From positions 124,001 to 188,000 of the forward strand of contig JALQCR010000007.1 in the NCBI GenBank assembly GCA_023336205.1: a stretch of DNA of 64,000 nt. Reading direction: 5' to 3'. Source of the stretch: Pseudanabaena sp. Salubria-1 (lineage in GTDB: Bacteria > Cyanobacteriota > Cyanobacteriia > Pseudanabaenales > Pseudanabaenaceae). This document shows positions 9,326 to 18,290 of the stretch, in pieces. Made by a program: the position numbers and the translations under genes. Position 1 is the first letter of the stretch; each line of letters starts with the position of its first letter. The notes under the pieces are model-generated. The model worked only from the letters and a program-made list of their open reading frames with translations, ran no database searches and was not told where the DNA came from.

Positions 9326-10666
9326 ATGAGCTATTGCCTTAATCCAAATTGTCCAAAACCTGAGAGCTTAGATAGTACCGAGGTTTGTCAAACATGCGGG
9401 ACAAAGTTGCTGTTGGGCGATCGCTATCGTTCGGTCAAATTACTGGGAAGTGGTGGTTTCGGACGGACATTTTTAGCGATCGATCAGCTAAAACCATCGA
9501 AGCCATCTTGTGTAATTAAGCAATTTTCACCGCAAGGGCAGGGTAGTAACCACGATAAAGCTGCCGAACTATTTCAACAAGAAGTTATTCGTCTTGATGA
9601 GTTAGGACATCATCCCCAAATCCCCGAATTGCTTGCCCATTATCAACAGGAAAACCAGCAATACCTTATTCAAGAATTTATTGCAGGTCAAAATTTAGCT
9701 GAAGAGTTAAAAATACAGGGCGTTTTTAATCAGAGCAAAATTAGACAATTACTCAGCAATCTATTACCAGCCTTGCAATTTATTCATGGGCATAATGTCA
9801 TCCATCGTGATATCAAACCCGAAAATATTATTCATCGTCTAGGTAAAGATGTGGCAGACTATGTGCTGGTTGATTTTGGGGCGGCAAAACATGCAATTAA
9901 TAACGATCTGAGGAAAACGGGAACTAGCATTGGCAGTCCTGAATTTGTCGCTCCAGAACAGGCTAGAGGTAAGGCTCTCTTTAACAGTGATTTATATAGT
10001 TTGGGAGTTACTTGCATTCATCTCTTAACCCAAGCTTCTCCCTTCGACTTGATTGATATCGATCACAATTGGGTTTGGCGGGATTATCTCACTGGCAATA
10101 ATGTCAGCAACGATCTTGGTAAAATTCTTGATAAATTAATTGCGATCGCACCGAGCAAAAGATATCAGTCTGCGGATGAAGTATTGAAGGATCTGAATCC
10201 GCAAGCTGCGATCGCCATAATCATCAATACTGTAGCTGAATCCCAGCAATCCAATGTTATCTCTACTCCAAAATCGATTCACGAAGATCTCGGCAATGGC
10301 ATTGTTTTAGAAATGACATCCATTCCTGCGGGAGAATTTATCATGGGTTCCCCCGAAAATGAGGAATCCCATGAAAACACGGAAAGCCCTCAACATCGAG
10401 TCAAAATCCCGCCTTTCTTCATGGGTACTTTTGCAATTACACAGGCACAGTTTCGAGCAATTATGAATGCTAGCCCTTCTTATATGGTTGGCGATGATCA
10501 TCCTGTCGAATGTGTCTCTTGGAATGCTGTGGTTGAATTTTGTACGCTCCTATCTCAGAAAACAGGACACAATTACCGATTACCTAGTGAAGCCGAGTGG
10601 GAATATGCCTGTCGTGCTAATACCAAGACTCCTTTCCACTTTGGGTCTGCCATTAATACTGGGTAG
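9326..10666 (+). pseudogene. 4-Cys Ser/Thr kinase fused to FGE-sulfatase domain, split by IS1 (5' part)
   Basis: This part encodes 445 native residues. The N-terminus has the cyanobacterial 4-Cys motif (Cys4, Cys9, Cys21, Cys24), then a Ser/Thr kinase: 'GSGGFG' (41-46), Lys65, 'HRDIKPEN' (160-167), 'DFG' (183-185) and 'GSPEFVAPEQ'. From about residue 310 a formylglycine-generating-enzyme-like domain begins ('MTSIPAGEFIMGSPENEE', 'ECVSWNAVVEFCTLL', 'YRLPSEAEWEYACRA'). IS1 copy B interrupts it at 10661 and supplies a stop at 10666. The kinase domain is complete and could still be made. Removing the IS and one target copy restores a 558-residue frame ending at 11829. Confidence 0.9.
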
Positions 10667-11479
10667 TCCTAAAAAGGAAAGGATGTAGGAAAATATCCAG
10701 ATAGTTGATACAAAGTAAAGTAATGTCAGAAGCAAGGCCATCCTGTCCATCCTGCCAGTCCGTATCCGTTGTAAAAAACGGCAGTACACGACATGGAAAA
10801 CAAAATTATAAATGTCGGGACTGTGGTCGTCAATTTGTAGAAAATCCACAGTGGCAGAGAGTTTCAGAGCGTACCCAAGACACTTATGACCTTCTTGAGA
10901 AACTACTACTAGAAAAAATCCCACTAGCTGGAATTGCCAGAGTCCTCAAGGTCTCAGAGAGATGGTTGCAAAGTTACGTCAATCATAAATATGAAAACGT
11001 TCCTCAGCAGGTGGAGGTAGAACCAAAACCAAAACGCCGTTTGACCATACAGATGGATGAATTGTGGTCTTTTGTGGACGACAAAGGCAATAAACAGTGG
11101 GTATGGCTTGCCATTGATGCCGAGACTCGTGAAATTGTCGGTTGTTATATAGGCGATCGCACTGGTGAATCAGCTCAGAAGTTATGGGAATCGTTGCCTA
11201 GCGTCTATCGCCAATGTGCGGTTATTTATACTGACTTCTATTCGTCTTATCCAGTTGTCCTGCCCAGCAAACGTCATAGGGCTGTCGGGAAAGAAACGGG
11301 AAAGACCAACTATATTGAGAGATTCAACTGTACGTTACGTCAACGAGTATCAAGACTAGTTAGAAAGACCTTATCTTTTTCTAAGAAATTGGAAAATCAC
11401 ATTGGAGCCATTTGGAATTTTATTCATCATTACAACGATTCTTTACCTCCGTGTGCGTCCTTTCCTTTTTAGGACTACC
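10662..11479 (+). mobile_element. IS1-family insertion sequence, copy B, with 9-bp target duplication
   Basis: 818 bp bounded by the same terminal repeats as copy A ('ggtagtcctaaaaagg' at 10662; complement ending at 11479). The target 'ttaatactg' is duplicated exactly at 10653-10661 and 11480-11488, the 8-9-bp length expected for IS1. The intact duplication shows simple insertion into the kinase-FGE gene and suggests a recent event. Confidence 0.95.
10723..11472 (+). CDS. IS1-family transposase (single reading frame), copy B
   Basis: 249 residues, identical in protein sequence to copy A: zinc ribbon Cys8/Cys11/Cys31/Cys34, then the DDE-type core with 'MDELWSFVDD', 'YTDFYSS' and 'YIERFN'. The only base difference noted in the coding sequence is silent (10953). 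The reading frame is intact, so this copy could be active and could mobilise copy A. It is transcribed in the same direction as the gene it interrupts. Confidence 0.92.
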   Translation: MSEARPSCPSCQSVSVVKNGSTRHGKQNYKCRDCGRQFVENPQWQRVSERTQDTYDLLEKLLLEKIPLAGIARVLKVSERWLQSYVNHKYENVPQQVEVEPKPKRRLTIQMDELWSFVDDKGNKQWVWLAIDAETREIVGCYIGDRTGESAQKLWESLPSVYRQCAVIYTDFYSSYPVVLPSKRHRAVGKETGKTNYIERFNCTLRQRVSRLVRKTLSFSKKLENHIGAIWNFIHHYNDSLPPCASFPF

Positions 11480-11488
11480 TTAATACTG

Positions 11489-11829
11489 ACCTAGCAAACT
11501 ATGATGGCAGATATGTCTATCGCTCTGGAACAAGAGGCGAATACCGTCAAACTACTACTCCTGTAGGAAGTTCCCCCCCGAATGCCTTTGGTCTCTATGA
11601 TATGCATGGCAACGTTTGGGAATGGTGTCAAGATCTTTGGCATGACGACTATATTGGTGCGCCTACGAATGGCAGTGCTTGGGAAAGTGGTAGAAGTTCG
11701 ATGTATCGAGTATTAAGGGGTGGTTCTTGGTATGGATATCCTTGGTACTGTCGTTCGGCTGCGCGTGGAAGAGGCAAACAAAGCGATTGGAAACTTTATT
11801 ATGGATTTCGTGTTGCTCTAACTCTGTAG
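11489..11829 (+). pseudogene. 3' part of IS1-split kinase-FGE gene
   Basis: After the second target copy the frame continues 'DLANYDGRYVYRSGTRGEYRQ' and on to the canonical FGE-sulfatase end: 'GLYDMHGNVWEWCQDLWHDDY' and 'VLRGGSWYGYPWYCRSAARG ... YYGFRVAL'. It joins in frame with the 5' part at 10661. As it stands it has no native start; an internal ATG at 11602 could at best give a 75-residue stub. In family members this domain either oxidises Cys to formylglycine or acts as a non-catalytic binding module. Confidence 0.88.
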
Positions 11830-11925
11830 AAGGAAGCGACTTTCTCTCTCTAAAATTAATGTGATATTATCTGAATGTAGAAAAGTTTCATCTAAGCCTC
11901 CAAACTTAATATTAATTTTAAAATC

Positions 11926-12597
11926 ATGGCACTAGGAAATTTGCGACAAAATCTTGACTTTCTCTCGACGCTAAAAGGCGTTGTGACTCTACTGAGAGAT
12001 CCCTCTCAAACTGAATCTGTATATGATGTGGAAGATGGACTACGCCATACAAAAGCGACAGAATTGGCAGTGGAGTTTGTTAAGTCTAAACCTGAAGTGG
12101 CAGAACTTTTTCAAGAGCGTTATTTAGCACCATCGGTTAATCTTGATGCTTTATTGCAACTACCTGAAGCATCTCTCGGCTATGCCTATGCTACCTATAT
12201 CAAAGATGCGGGTTTCGATCCCAACTTCTATCGTCTTGTCAAAGTTGAAGATGATGTCAGCTATTTTCTATTGAGAATGCGGCAGACCCATGATATTTGG
12301 CATATTGTCGCTGGCTTTAGTACTGATGTTTTTGGAGAATTAGGTTTAAAGGCTTTTGAACTAGCCCAGACTCATCGCACCATGTCAGCAGTCCTAATTG
12401 CGGGCGGACTACTTAGTACGCTATTCAAACAGCCTGAGAAATTGGATAAGTTACTAGAGCAAATTGCGATCGGATACAGATTGGGCGCAAAAGCAAAACC
12501 ATTCTTCGCTAAGAAATGGGAAGAAAATTGGGAGAGACCATTGCTAGTGTGGCGGCTAGAATTAGGCGTAGAACCGATGAAAGAATATGTGCCTTAG
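11926..12597 (+). CDS. Coq4-family protein
   Basis: 223 residues carrying the Coq4 signature HDxxHx11E exactly: His122-Asp123-xx-His126 and Glu138 in 'HDIWHIVAGFSTDVFGELG'. In eukaryotes Coq4 acts in ubiquinone synthesis and binds a metal through this motif. Cyanobacteria use plastoquinone, so the role here is uncertain; it could process a quinone or other prenyl lipid. It stands alone, transcribed after the kinase-FGE gene. Confidence 0.82.
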   Translation: MALGNLRQNLDFLSTLKGVVTLLRDPSQTESVYDVEDGLRHTKATELAVEFVKSKPEVAELFQERYLAPSVNLDALLQLPEASLGYAYATYIKDAGFDPNFYRLVKVEDDVSYFLLRMRQTHDIWHIVAGFSTDVFGELGLKAFELAQTHRTMSAVLIAGGLLSTLFKQPEKLDKLLEQIAIGYRLGAKAKPFFAKKWEENWERPLLVWRLELGVEPMKEYVP

Positions 12598-12724
12598 GGT
12601 AGTCAAAATGGTTGAGTTTTGAATATAGCAATTTATTGCAAAAGGTTCATGCTATTGCATCAAGCAATCTATAATTTGAGCTTCTACAATTGCGGTTATC
12701 AAAAATTACTGGAGATTAAAAACT

Positions 12725-12934
12725 ATGCGACAAACTGGGCTAGGCAAAGATACACCAGCTTGGATTATGCAAGTATGGGCGGCTTTTATCATCTCCACTG
12801 TGGGAACTGGTGTGGGTATTTTCTATTTAGAAGGTAATTCTTGGCAAAAAGCTTTTGTTGGAATGGGATATGTTTTCTCAATATCATCAACTTTCACACT
12901 TTCAAAAACCATTCGCGACAATCACGAAAAGTAA
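12725..12934 (+). CDS. YiaA/YiaB two-helix membrane protein
   Basis: 69 residues with two hydrophobic segments: 'PAWIMQVWAAFIISTVGTGVGIFYL' and 'AFVGMGYVFSISSTFTLSKTIRD'. Spacing, length and the 'SxxFTLxKTIRD' ending match the YiaA/B domain found in small inner-membrane proteins. A GGAG Shine-Dalgarno sits 11 bases before the ATG. The function of the family is not known. A strong hairpin follows directly. Confidence 0.75.
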   Translation: MRQTGLGKDTPAWIMQVWAAFIISTVGTGVGIFYLEGNSWQKAFVGMGYVFSISSTFTLSKTIRDNHEK

Positions 12935-12940
12935 TTAAAA

Positions 12941-12977
12941 AAAACAGCAAGGAGCACTTTGCCCTCCTTGCTGTTTT
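12941..12977 (+). terminator. hairpin terminator after yiaA/B-like gene
   Basis: A 14-bp stem (12941-12954 with 12964-12977) ending in TTTT, with an A-run before it; it follows the stop codon at 12934 closely. Confidence 0.8.
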
Positions 12978-13075
12978 CTGGGTTTTAGAGTGATCGTTAC
13001 AAAAAATGCAACAGACGATATTTCTAAAATCTATGAGCTTATACTGATGCAAACTTTATTGTTGGTCAGAAAGCT

Positions 13076-13987
13076 ATGCAGTCATTGAAGTTTCCTTTGG
13101 CGATGCCGCGATCGCTTTCCAAATTTTTCGCTTTTAGCACCTCACTCTTCAAAGATGCTCGCGATTATCAGATTATATTTTTATCGGTCTTTTTCCTGCT
13201 CGGTGTATGTACCCGCGATTGGTCACTGAAACCGATCGCGATCGCAATTACCTTTGCGACTTGTTGGCTAACGCAAATATGTATGGTCAGTATATTTCCA
13301 TCAGCATCACCACAAAAGCATGAGCGTTGGCTCTCGCTTAAAAGCGCTACGATTACTGCCTTGGGCTTAAGTTTACTACTGCGCTCCGATAGCTATAGCG
13401 CGATCGCAGTCGCTTCATTTTTAGCGATCGCTAGCAAATTTATCTTCCGCACCAATAGCAAACATTGGTTCAATCCTGCCAACTTTGGGATTGTTGTAGT
13501 TTTGTTGCTAGATAGTTTTGTGGGGAACAGCCACGCATGGGTTTCTAACGGACAATGGGGCGAAGATAGCTTATACGCTCTGGTCTTTTTGGGCTTAGGT
13601 GGCATCGTTCTCAAAAAAGTGGGGCGTTGGGATACGAGCTTTATGTTTTTAGCTTCCTATGCGATTTTAGAAGGATTAAGAAATCTTTGGTTGGGTTGGA
13701 CTTGGGATGTCCTCGCCCATCGCTTAACTAGTGGTTCTCTGTTGCTATTTGCTTTATTTATGATCACCGATCCGCGTTCCATTCCTAATGCTAAAGCGGC
13801 GCGGTTAATTTGGGCATTAGCGATCGCAGTTTTAGCCTTTATCTTCCGTAATGTGTTTTTCAATGCTGATGCGATGTTTTATGCATTATTTCTGATCTCA
13901 CCGCTCACAGTTTTATGCGATCGCATCTGGAATGCACCACGATTCCAATGGTTACCCAAACGCTATAGTGCTTTACCTTCCAACTAA
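13076..13987 (+). CDS. RnfD/NqrB-like membrane protein
   Basis: 303 residues with about nine or ten hydrophobic segments. 'HWFNPANFGIV' and 'GSLLLFALFMITDPRSIP' match the conserved 'NPA' and 'ATDP' regions of the RnfD/NqrB family of Na+- or H+-linked electron-transport subunits. No other Rnf or Nqr subunit is encoded nearby, so it is not part of a normal complex here. The next gene, on the same strand, is a secreted DUF2330 protein; the two may work together. Specific function unknown. A hairpin separates the genes. Confidence 0.7.
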   Translation: MQSLKFPLAMPRSLSKFFAFSTSLFKDARDYQIIFLSVFFLLGVCTRDWSLKPIAIAITFATCWLTQICMVSIFPSASPQKHERWLSLKSATITALGLSLLLRSDSYSAIAVASFLAIASKFIFRTNSKHWFNPANFGIVVVLLLDSFVGNSHAWVSNGQWGEDSLYALVFLGLGGIVLKKVGRWDTSFMFLASYAILEGLRNLWLGWTWDVLAHRLTSGSLLLFALFMITDPRSIPNAKAARLIWALAIAVLAFIFRNVFFNADAMFYALFLISPLTVLCDRIWNAPRFQWLPKRYSALPSN

Positions 13988-13991
13988 AACC

Positions 13992-14028
13992 AATATGAGT
14001 GAGAGCACGAAGCGCTCTCACTCATATT
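13992..14028 (+). terminator. 15-bp hairpin after RnfD-like gene
   Basis: Arms 13992-14006 and 14014-14028 are perfect complements; the apex region reads 'gcacgaagcgc'. It starts 5 bases after the stop codon. Confidence 0.75.
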
Positions 14029-14050
14029 ACTGATTTTCAAGGATAGATAT

Positions 14051-15442
14051 ATGAAAAAATTTCTGATTTGGATGCGTGTACTTTTAAGCACCGCCCTTGC
14101 TTGTTTAGTCGTTTTTGCCTACTCACCCGCAGTCTTTGCCTTCTGTGGCTTTTATGTATCACAAGCCGATGCTAGTCTCTTTAACAAAGCTTCGCAAGTT
14201 GTGATAGCCCGTGATGGCAAGCGCACAGTTTTAACGATGGCAAATGACTATCAAGGAGATGTCAAAGACTTTGCTCTGGTTGTGCCAGTGCCAGTATTGT
14301 TAAAGAAAGAACAAGTGCGCATCGGTGAACAGAAAATCATCGATCGCCTTGATTCCTTTAGCGCTCCTCGCTTAGTGGAATACTTTGACTCCGATCCCTG
14401 TGCACGTTATGAAGCCTATGATAGAGTGACTCTAGGAGCCACCCGAAGTAGTGCTGCTCCTGCGACGGAAGCAAAAACTCGTGGTGGTAATTATCAAGTC
14501 ACCATCGAGGCTAAGTTTGCAGTAGGAGAATACGACATTCTGATTCTTAGTGCCAAAGATTCTGATGGTTTAGAATCTTGGCTCATAGATAATGATTACA
14601 AAATTCCCCAAGGAGCTAAAGAAATACTTCAGCCTTATATTCGTCAGAACATGAAGTTCTTTGTGGCAAAGGTGAATATTGCAGAACTAAATAAAACAGG
14701 ATCGCAATCACTAAGACCTCTGATGATGGCATATGAATCACCAAAGTTCATGCTGCCAATCCGCTTAGGAATGCTAAATGCTAACGGCGATCAAGACTTG
14801 CTAGTCTATATTCTTTCACCCAAGGGACAAGCTGAAGTTGCCAACTATCGCACGATTAAAGTGCCATCGGGTGATGATATTCCTGTTTATGTGAAGAATG
14901 AATTTGGCGACTTCTATAAGTCCATGTTCAAGACTTCCTATGAAAAAGAAGGTCGCAAAGTTGCCTTCTTAGAATATGCATGGGACATGTCAAGCTGCGA
15001 TCCTTGCTCTGCCGAACCACTCTCGCAAGAGGAACTTCGTAAAGCAGGTGTATTTTGGATTGGGGCTCCAGATATAAATACTTCTTCTGGTGGACGGATT
15101 CGCCGTCCTATTCCTTTCCCAAGTAATGATGGACGAGTCTTTGTTACGCGCTTGCATATCCGTTATAACCGCGATAAATTCCCCGAAGACTTAACATTTA
15201 AGGAAACCTCAAATCAAGAATCTTTTCAAGGGCGTTATGTTCTAAGACATGCGTTTAAAGGAGAGACTAGCTGTGATGCTGGTAAAGAATATCAGCGATC
15301 GCTACGTCCGCGCTTCGAGAAAGAAGCCAAAACTCTAGCCAGATTAACAGGATGGAATATCGCAGATATTCGTCGCAAGATGAATATTGCCAGTCTTCCT
15401 ACTCCAGTAGAAAAACCTTTCTGGGAAAACATCTGGAAATAA
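14051..15442 (+). CDS. secreted DUF2330 domain protein
   Basis: 463 residues with a signal peptide (residues 1-30, 'LLSTALACLVVFAYSPAVFAF', cleavage after 'VFA'). The mature start 'CGFYVSQADASLFNKASQVVIARDGKRTVLTMANDYQGD' is the DUF2330 signature, and paired cysteines ('CDPCSAEP') suggest an oxidised extracytoplasmic protein. The family has no established function. It lies immediately downstream of the RnfD-like membrane protein on the same strand, so a linked envelope role is possible. It is followed by a cluster of palindromic repeats. Confidence 0.8.
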   Translation: MKKFLIWMRVLLSTALACLVVFAYSPAVFAFCGFYVSQADASLFNKASQVVIARDGKRTVLTMANDYQGDVKDFALVVPVPVLLKKEQVRIGEQKIIDRLDSFSAPRLVEYFDSDPCARYEAYDRVTLGATRSSAAPATEAKTRGGNYQVTIEAKFAVGEYDILILSAKDSDGLESWLIDNDYKIPQGAKEILQPYIRQNMKFFVAKVNIAELNKTGSQSLRPLMMAYESPKFMLPIRLGMLNANGDQDLLVYILSPKGQAEVANYRTIKVPSGDDIPVYVKNEFGDFYKSMFKTSYEKEGRKVAFLEYAWDMSSCDPCSAEPLSQEELRKAGVFWIGAPDINTSSGGRIRRPIPFPSNDGRVFVTRLHIRYNRDKFPEDLTFKETSNQESFQGRYVLRHAFKGETSCDAGKEYQRSLRPRFEKEAKTLARLTGWNIADIRRKMNIASLPTPVEKPFWENIWK

Positions 15443-15514
15443 ATATCAATCATAGTTATTTGCTATAGCAAACTCAGTAAGGGTTTTACAACGCTTTGCG
15501 CTCAAATCTAAACC

Positions 15515-15563
15515 AAGATAAATTTTGCAAGCGTTGCTTTGCAACGCTTGCAAAATTTATCTT
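15515..15563. repeat. 23-bp perfect hairpin, apex GC-TTT-GC
   Basis: Arms 15515-15537 and 15541-15563, loop ttt. First member of a palindrome cluster in the 407-base gap between the DUF2330 and GGDEF genes. Confidence 0.9.
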
Positions 15564-15579
15564 GTAGCTCGTTTCTGTA

Positions 15580-15683
15580 AAAGCACAAAGTGGCGTAGCC
15601 ACTTTGTGCTTTGTTTTTAAAACCCTTACAGGGTTTGTATTTTAATTCACAGAAGTGTTGCAACACTTCTGTGAATTAAAATA
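15580..15683. repeat. composite palindromic repeat, copy 1
   Basis: Three palindromes in series: a 15-bp hairpin with apex GC-GTA-GC (15580-15612), 'aaaccct-tac-agggttt' (15620-15636), and a loopless 23-bp-arm palindrome containing 'ttcacagaagtgttg' (15638-15683). Related series occur near 39540, 43195 and 61344. Confidence 0.85.
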
Positions 15684-15719
15684 AGCAGGGAAAAAGCAGA
15701 AATTTATGCTGGATTGTAG

Positions 15720-15736
15720 ACCTCTTAAACATGCTC
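15720..15736. repeat. single terminal repeat of the 18.3-kb MITE-like element
   Basis: 'acctcttaaacatgctc' and the preceding 'aaaaagcagaaatttatgc' match the right end of the element at 18291-18431 with a few differences; the left end is absent. Confidence 0.5.
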
Positions 15737-15849
15737 TAAATAGCACAGCCATACTGAATGAAGACTTTGGTCTTTGGATCTGATAGATTTTTCTGAGCGC
15801 CAGTTTAAAATTGTCCTAAACTGGCGTTACTTATGCTAAACAAAGATTT

Positions 15850-16818
15850 ATGAAAGCACCAGAATACCCAAAAAATGAAGATATTCGCTTGGCAGCATTG
15901 CGATCGCTAGATATTCTTGATACTGAGCCAGAAGAACGCTTTGATCGGCTAACTAGAATAGCAAAGCGACTATTTAAAGTGCCGATCGCATTAGTTAGCT
16001 TCGTTGATATTAATCGCCAATGGTTTAAATCCTGTCAAGGCTTAGAAGTAAAGGAGATGCCACGCGATATCTCCTTTTGTGGTCATGCCATCTTAGGAGA
16101 TGACATTTTTATAATTTCAGATACTTTATTAGATGATCGTTTTTATGATAATCCTCTAGTTATTAATGAGCCAAGAATCCGTTTTTATGCTGGAATTCCT
16201 CTAGTTATCTCTAATGAAATTCGGGTTGGTACGCTCTGTTTAATTGATAGAGAACCTCGCATACTTAGCGAAGAAGACAAAGAACTACTTCGTGATCTTG
16301 GGCAGATGGCAGTACAAGACCTAACATTAGTACAATTAGCAACGATCGATGAGTTGACCCAAATATCTAATCGGCGGGGATTTAGTACTTTAGCGATTCA
16401 TGCACTAAATCTATGCAAGCGGATGAAGCGACCAGCTTCTCTATTCTTCTTTGATCTCGACTTCTTTAAGGAAATCAACGATCGCTTTGGACATGCGGAA
16501 GGAGATATCGCTTTAATTAACTTTAGTAAAATATTGAAAGATGCTTTCCGTGAATCAGATGTAGTGGGCAGGTTAGGAGGTGATGAGTTTGTGGCTTTAT
16601 TAACTAATGCAAATCAGACTGAAACGAATTTAATTTTACATCGGTTAGAAAAAGTACTAGACGAATTTAATAATCAACATAAATCTCGCGGTTACGAGAT
16701 TGTTTACAGCGTTGGTGTAGTTGCGTTTGATCCAACCCGACATCTATCAATTAATGATCTTTTAGCAGAAGGAGATCGCTTAATGTACGAGCAAAAGCGT
16801 AACAAACGGATAAAATAA
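15850..16818 (+). CDS. GAF-GGDEF diguanylate cyclase
   Basis: 322 residues. An N-terminal GAF domain (about 20-160, with 'ISFCGHAI' and 'FYAGIPLVISNEIRVGTLCLID') senses an unknown ligand, and a C-terminal GGDEF domain makes cyclic di-GMP from two GTP. The active-site 'GGDEF' is at 243-247 and the inhibitory I-site 'RESD' at 234-237 has the canonical five-residue spacing, so product inhibition is expected. No membrane segment, so it is cytoplasmic. There is no EAL domain and no neighbouring phosphodiesterase. Confidence 0.92.
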   Translation: MKAPEYPKNEDIRLAALRSLDILDTEPEERFDRLTRIAKRLFKVPIALVSFVDINRQWFKSCQGLEVKEMPRDISFCGHAILGDDIFIISDTLLDDRFYDNPLVINEPRIRFYAGIPLVISNEIRVGTLCLIDREPRILSEEDKELLRDLGQMAVQDLTLVQLATIDELTQISNRRGFSTLAIHALNLCKRMKRPASLFFFDLDFFKEINDRFGHAEGDIALINFSKILKDAFRESDVVGRLGGDEFVALLTNANQTETNLILHRLEKVLDEFNNQHKSRGYEIVYSVGVVAFDPTRHLSINDLLAEGDRLMYEQKRNKRIK

Positions 16819-16843
16819 TGTTTTCTTGATTGTAAATTACTCC

Positions 16844-16882
16844 AAAAGTATAAGGCGGCGCGAAGCGCCGCCTTATACTTTT
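16844..16882. terminator. 18-bp hairpin between convergent GGDEF and glmU genes, apex GC-GAA-GC
   Basis: Perfect arms 16844-16861 and 16865-16882. The right arm overlaps the glmU stop codon; it can terminate both genes. Confidence 0.85.
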
Positions 16883-18245
16883 AGCTCTTTTTTCGACCTT
16901 CTTGATCGTAATAATCAGGTTTAACAATTTGCTTAGATCTAGCGATCGCTAAAGCATTATCTTCAATATTTTCGACAATTGTTGAGCCAGCCGCAATATT
17001 GACGTTTGCGCCAATTTGAATTGGCGCAACTAGAACTGAATTAGAACCAGTTTTGCTGCGATCGCCAATTACAGTTTGATGTTTTTTGAAGCCATCATAA
17101 TTAGCTGTAATCGTTCCTGCGCCAATATTTACTTGCTTGCCGAGTGTGACATCACCCAAATAGCTGAGATGGGCGGCATTTGTGCGATCGCCAACTTTGG
17201 CATTCTTCAGTTCCACAAAATTACCGATCCGACACTTTTCACCCACATTGGACTCACCTCGAATCCTCGCAAATGGGCCAATTCGACAGTTATCCGCAAT
17301 TTGACTATCTTCGATTACCGAAAATTGGATGGAGCAGTTCTCACCAATAATGCTATTTTCCAATAAACTTGAAGGCCCAATCGTAGTTCCTTCACCAACC
17401 TTAGTATTACCTCGCAAATGGGAATGCGGCTCAATAATCACATTCGGTGCAAGTTCCACTCCATCATCAATGGTAATTGTTTCAGGAAGTAGCATGGTGA
17501 CACCAGCCTTCATCCATTTTTCTCGGGCTCTTTTTTGTAGGATTTCATAAGCATGGGCTAACTGGATGCGATCGTTAATGCCGAGACTCTCATCGGGATC
17601 TTCTAAATCACTGGCATAAACTGAAGTGAGATAATCAAATACTTCAGTCAGATAATATTCCTTTTGCGCATTATTAGTAGTGAGCTTTGGTAGAGCCTGA
17701 GCCAATTCTTGCCAATCAAAACAATAAACACCAGTACTAACGCGCTGATTGAGAATCTGCTCAGGATTACAGTCACGATGTTCGATGATTTTTTCGATGC
17801 GCATGTCGCGATCGCAAAAAACACGTCCATAACCTGTTGGGTTAGAAAGAATCCCTGTAAGCACTGTTGCGGAAGCCTTATGTTGGCGGTGGCTATCGAT
17901 TAGGGCTTGAATAGTTTCAGTACGCATTAATGGCGAGTCACCCGTAAGTACTACAAGTTCACCTTCAAATCCAGATAGTGGTTCTAGCAATTGCTGAATT
18001 GCATGACCTGTGCCTAGTTGCTCTGTTTGTTCGGCAAATTCCAAATGTGGGTAATCGGCAAGCGCTGCCCGAACTTGATCGCTGCAATAGCCTATGATTG
18101 CGATACGGCGATCGGCTTTGAGTGCATCTGTGGCATTGAGAACTCGCTCAACTAATGATTTACCGCCAAGAGGTTGTAATACTTTGGGTAACACTGACTT
18201 CATGCGTGTTCCTTTACCCGCCGCCAATACTGCAACTGCTAACAT
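16881..18245 (-). CDS. glmU: bifunctional N-acetylglucosamine-1-phosphate uridyltransferase / glucosamine-1-phosphate acetyltransferase
   Basis: 454 residues, full length. It makes UDP-GlcNAc for peptidoglycan and lipopolysaccharide in two steps. The N-terminal nucleotidyltransferase has 'LAAGKGTRMKSVLPKVLQPL', 'QLGTGHAI' and 'GDSPL'. The C-terminal left-handed beta-helix shows the hexapeptide pattern ('VGEGTTIGPSSLLENSIIGENC ... IGNFVELKNAKVGDRTNAAHLSYLGD') and the conserved 'NYDGFKKHQTVIGD'. It is not in an obvious operon. Confidence 0.95.
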   Translation of the reverse strand: MLAVAVLAAGKGTRMKSVLPKVLQPLGGKSLVERVLNATDALKADRRIAIIGYCSDQVRAALADYPHLEFAEQTEQLGTGHAIQQLLEPLSGFEGELVVLTGDSPLMRTETIQALIDSHRQHKASATVLTGILSNPTGYGRVFCDRDMRIEKIIEHRDCNPEQILNQRVSTGVYCFDWQELAQALPKLTTNNAQKEYYLTEVFDYLTSVYASDLEDPDESLGINDRIQLAHAYEILQKRAREKWMKAGVTMLLPETITIDDGVELAPNVIIEPHSHLRGNTKVGEGTTIGPSSLLENSIIGENCSIQFSVIEDSQIADNCRIGPFARIRGESNVGEKCRIGNFVELKNAKVGDRTNAAHLSYLGDVTLGKQVNIGAGTITANYDGFKKHQTVIGDRSKTGSNSVLVAPIQIGANVNIAAGSTIVENIEDNALAIARSKQIVKPDYYDQEGRKKS

Positions 18246-18290
18246 AATTTTTATTTCTCCATTAATAAGTTTACCTTACACAGGGGTTGA

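Noticed and set aside
10580..10924. 114-residue minus-strand frame
   Set aside because: Antisense of the kinase-FGE gene and IS1 copy B.
12619..12837. 72-residue frame overlapping the YiaA/B-like gene
   Set aside because: It shares most of its length with the better-supported YiaA/B frame and has no recognisable domain.
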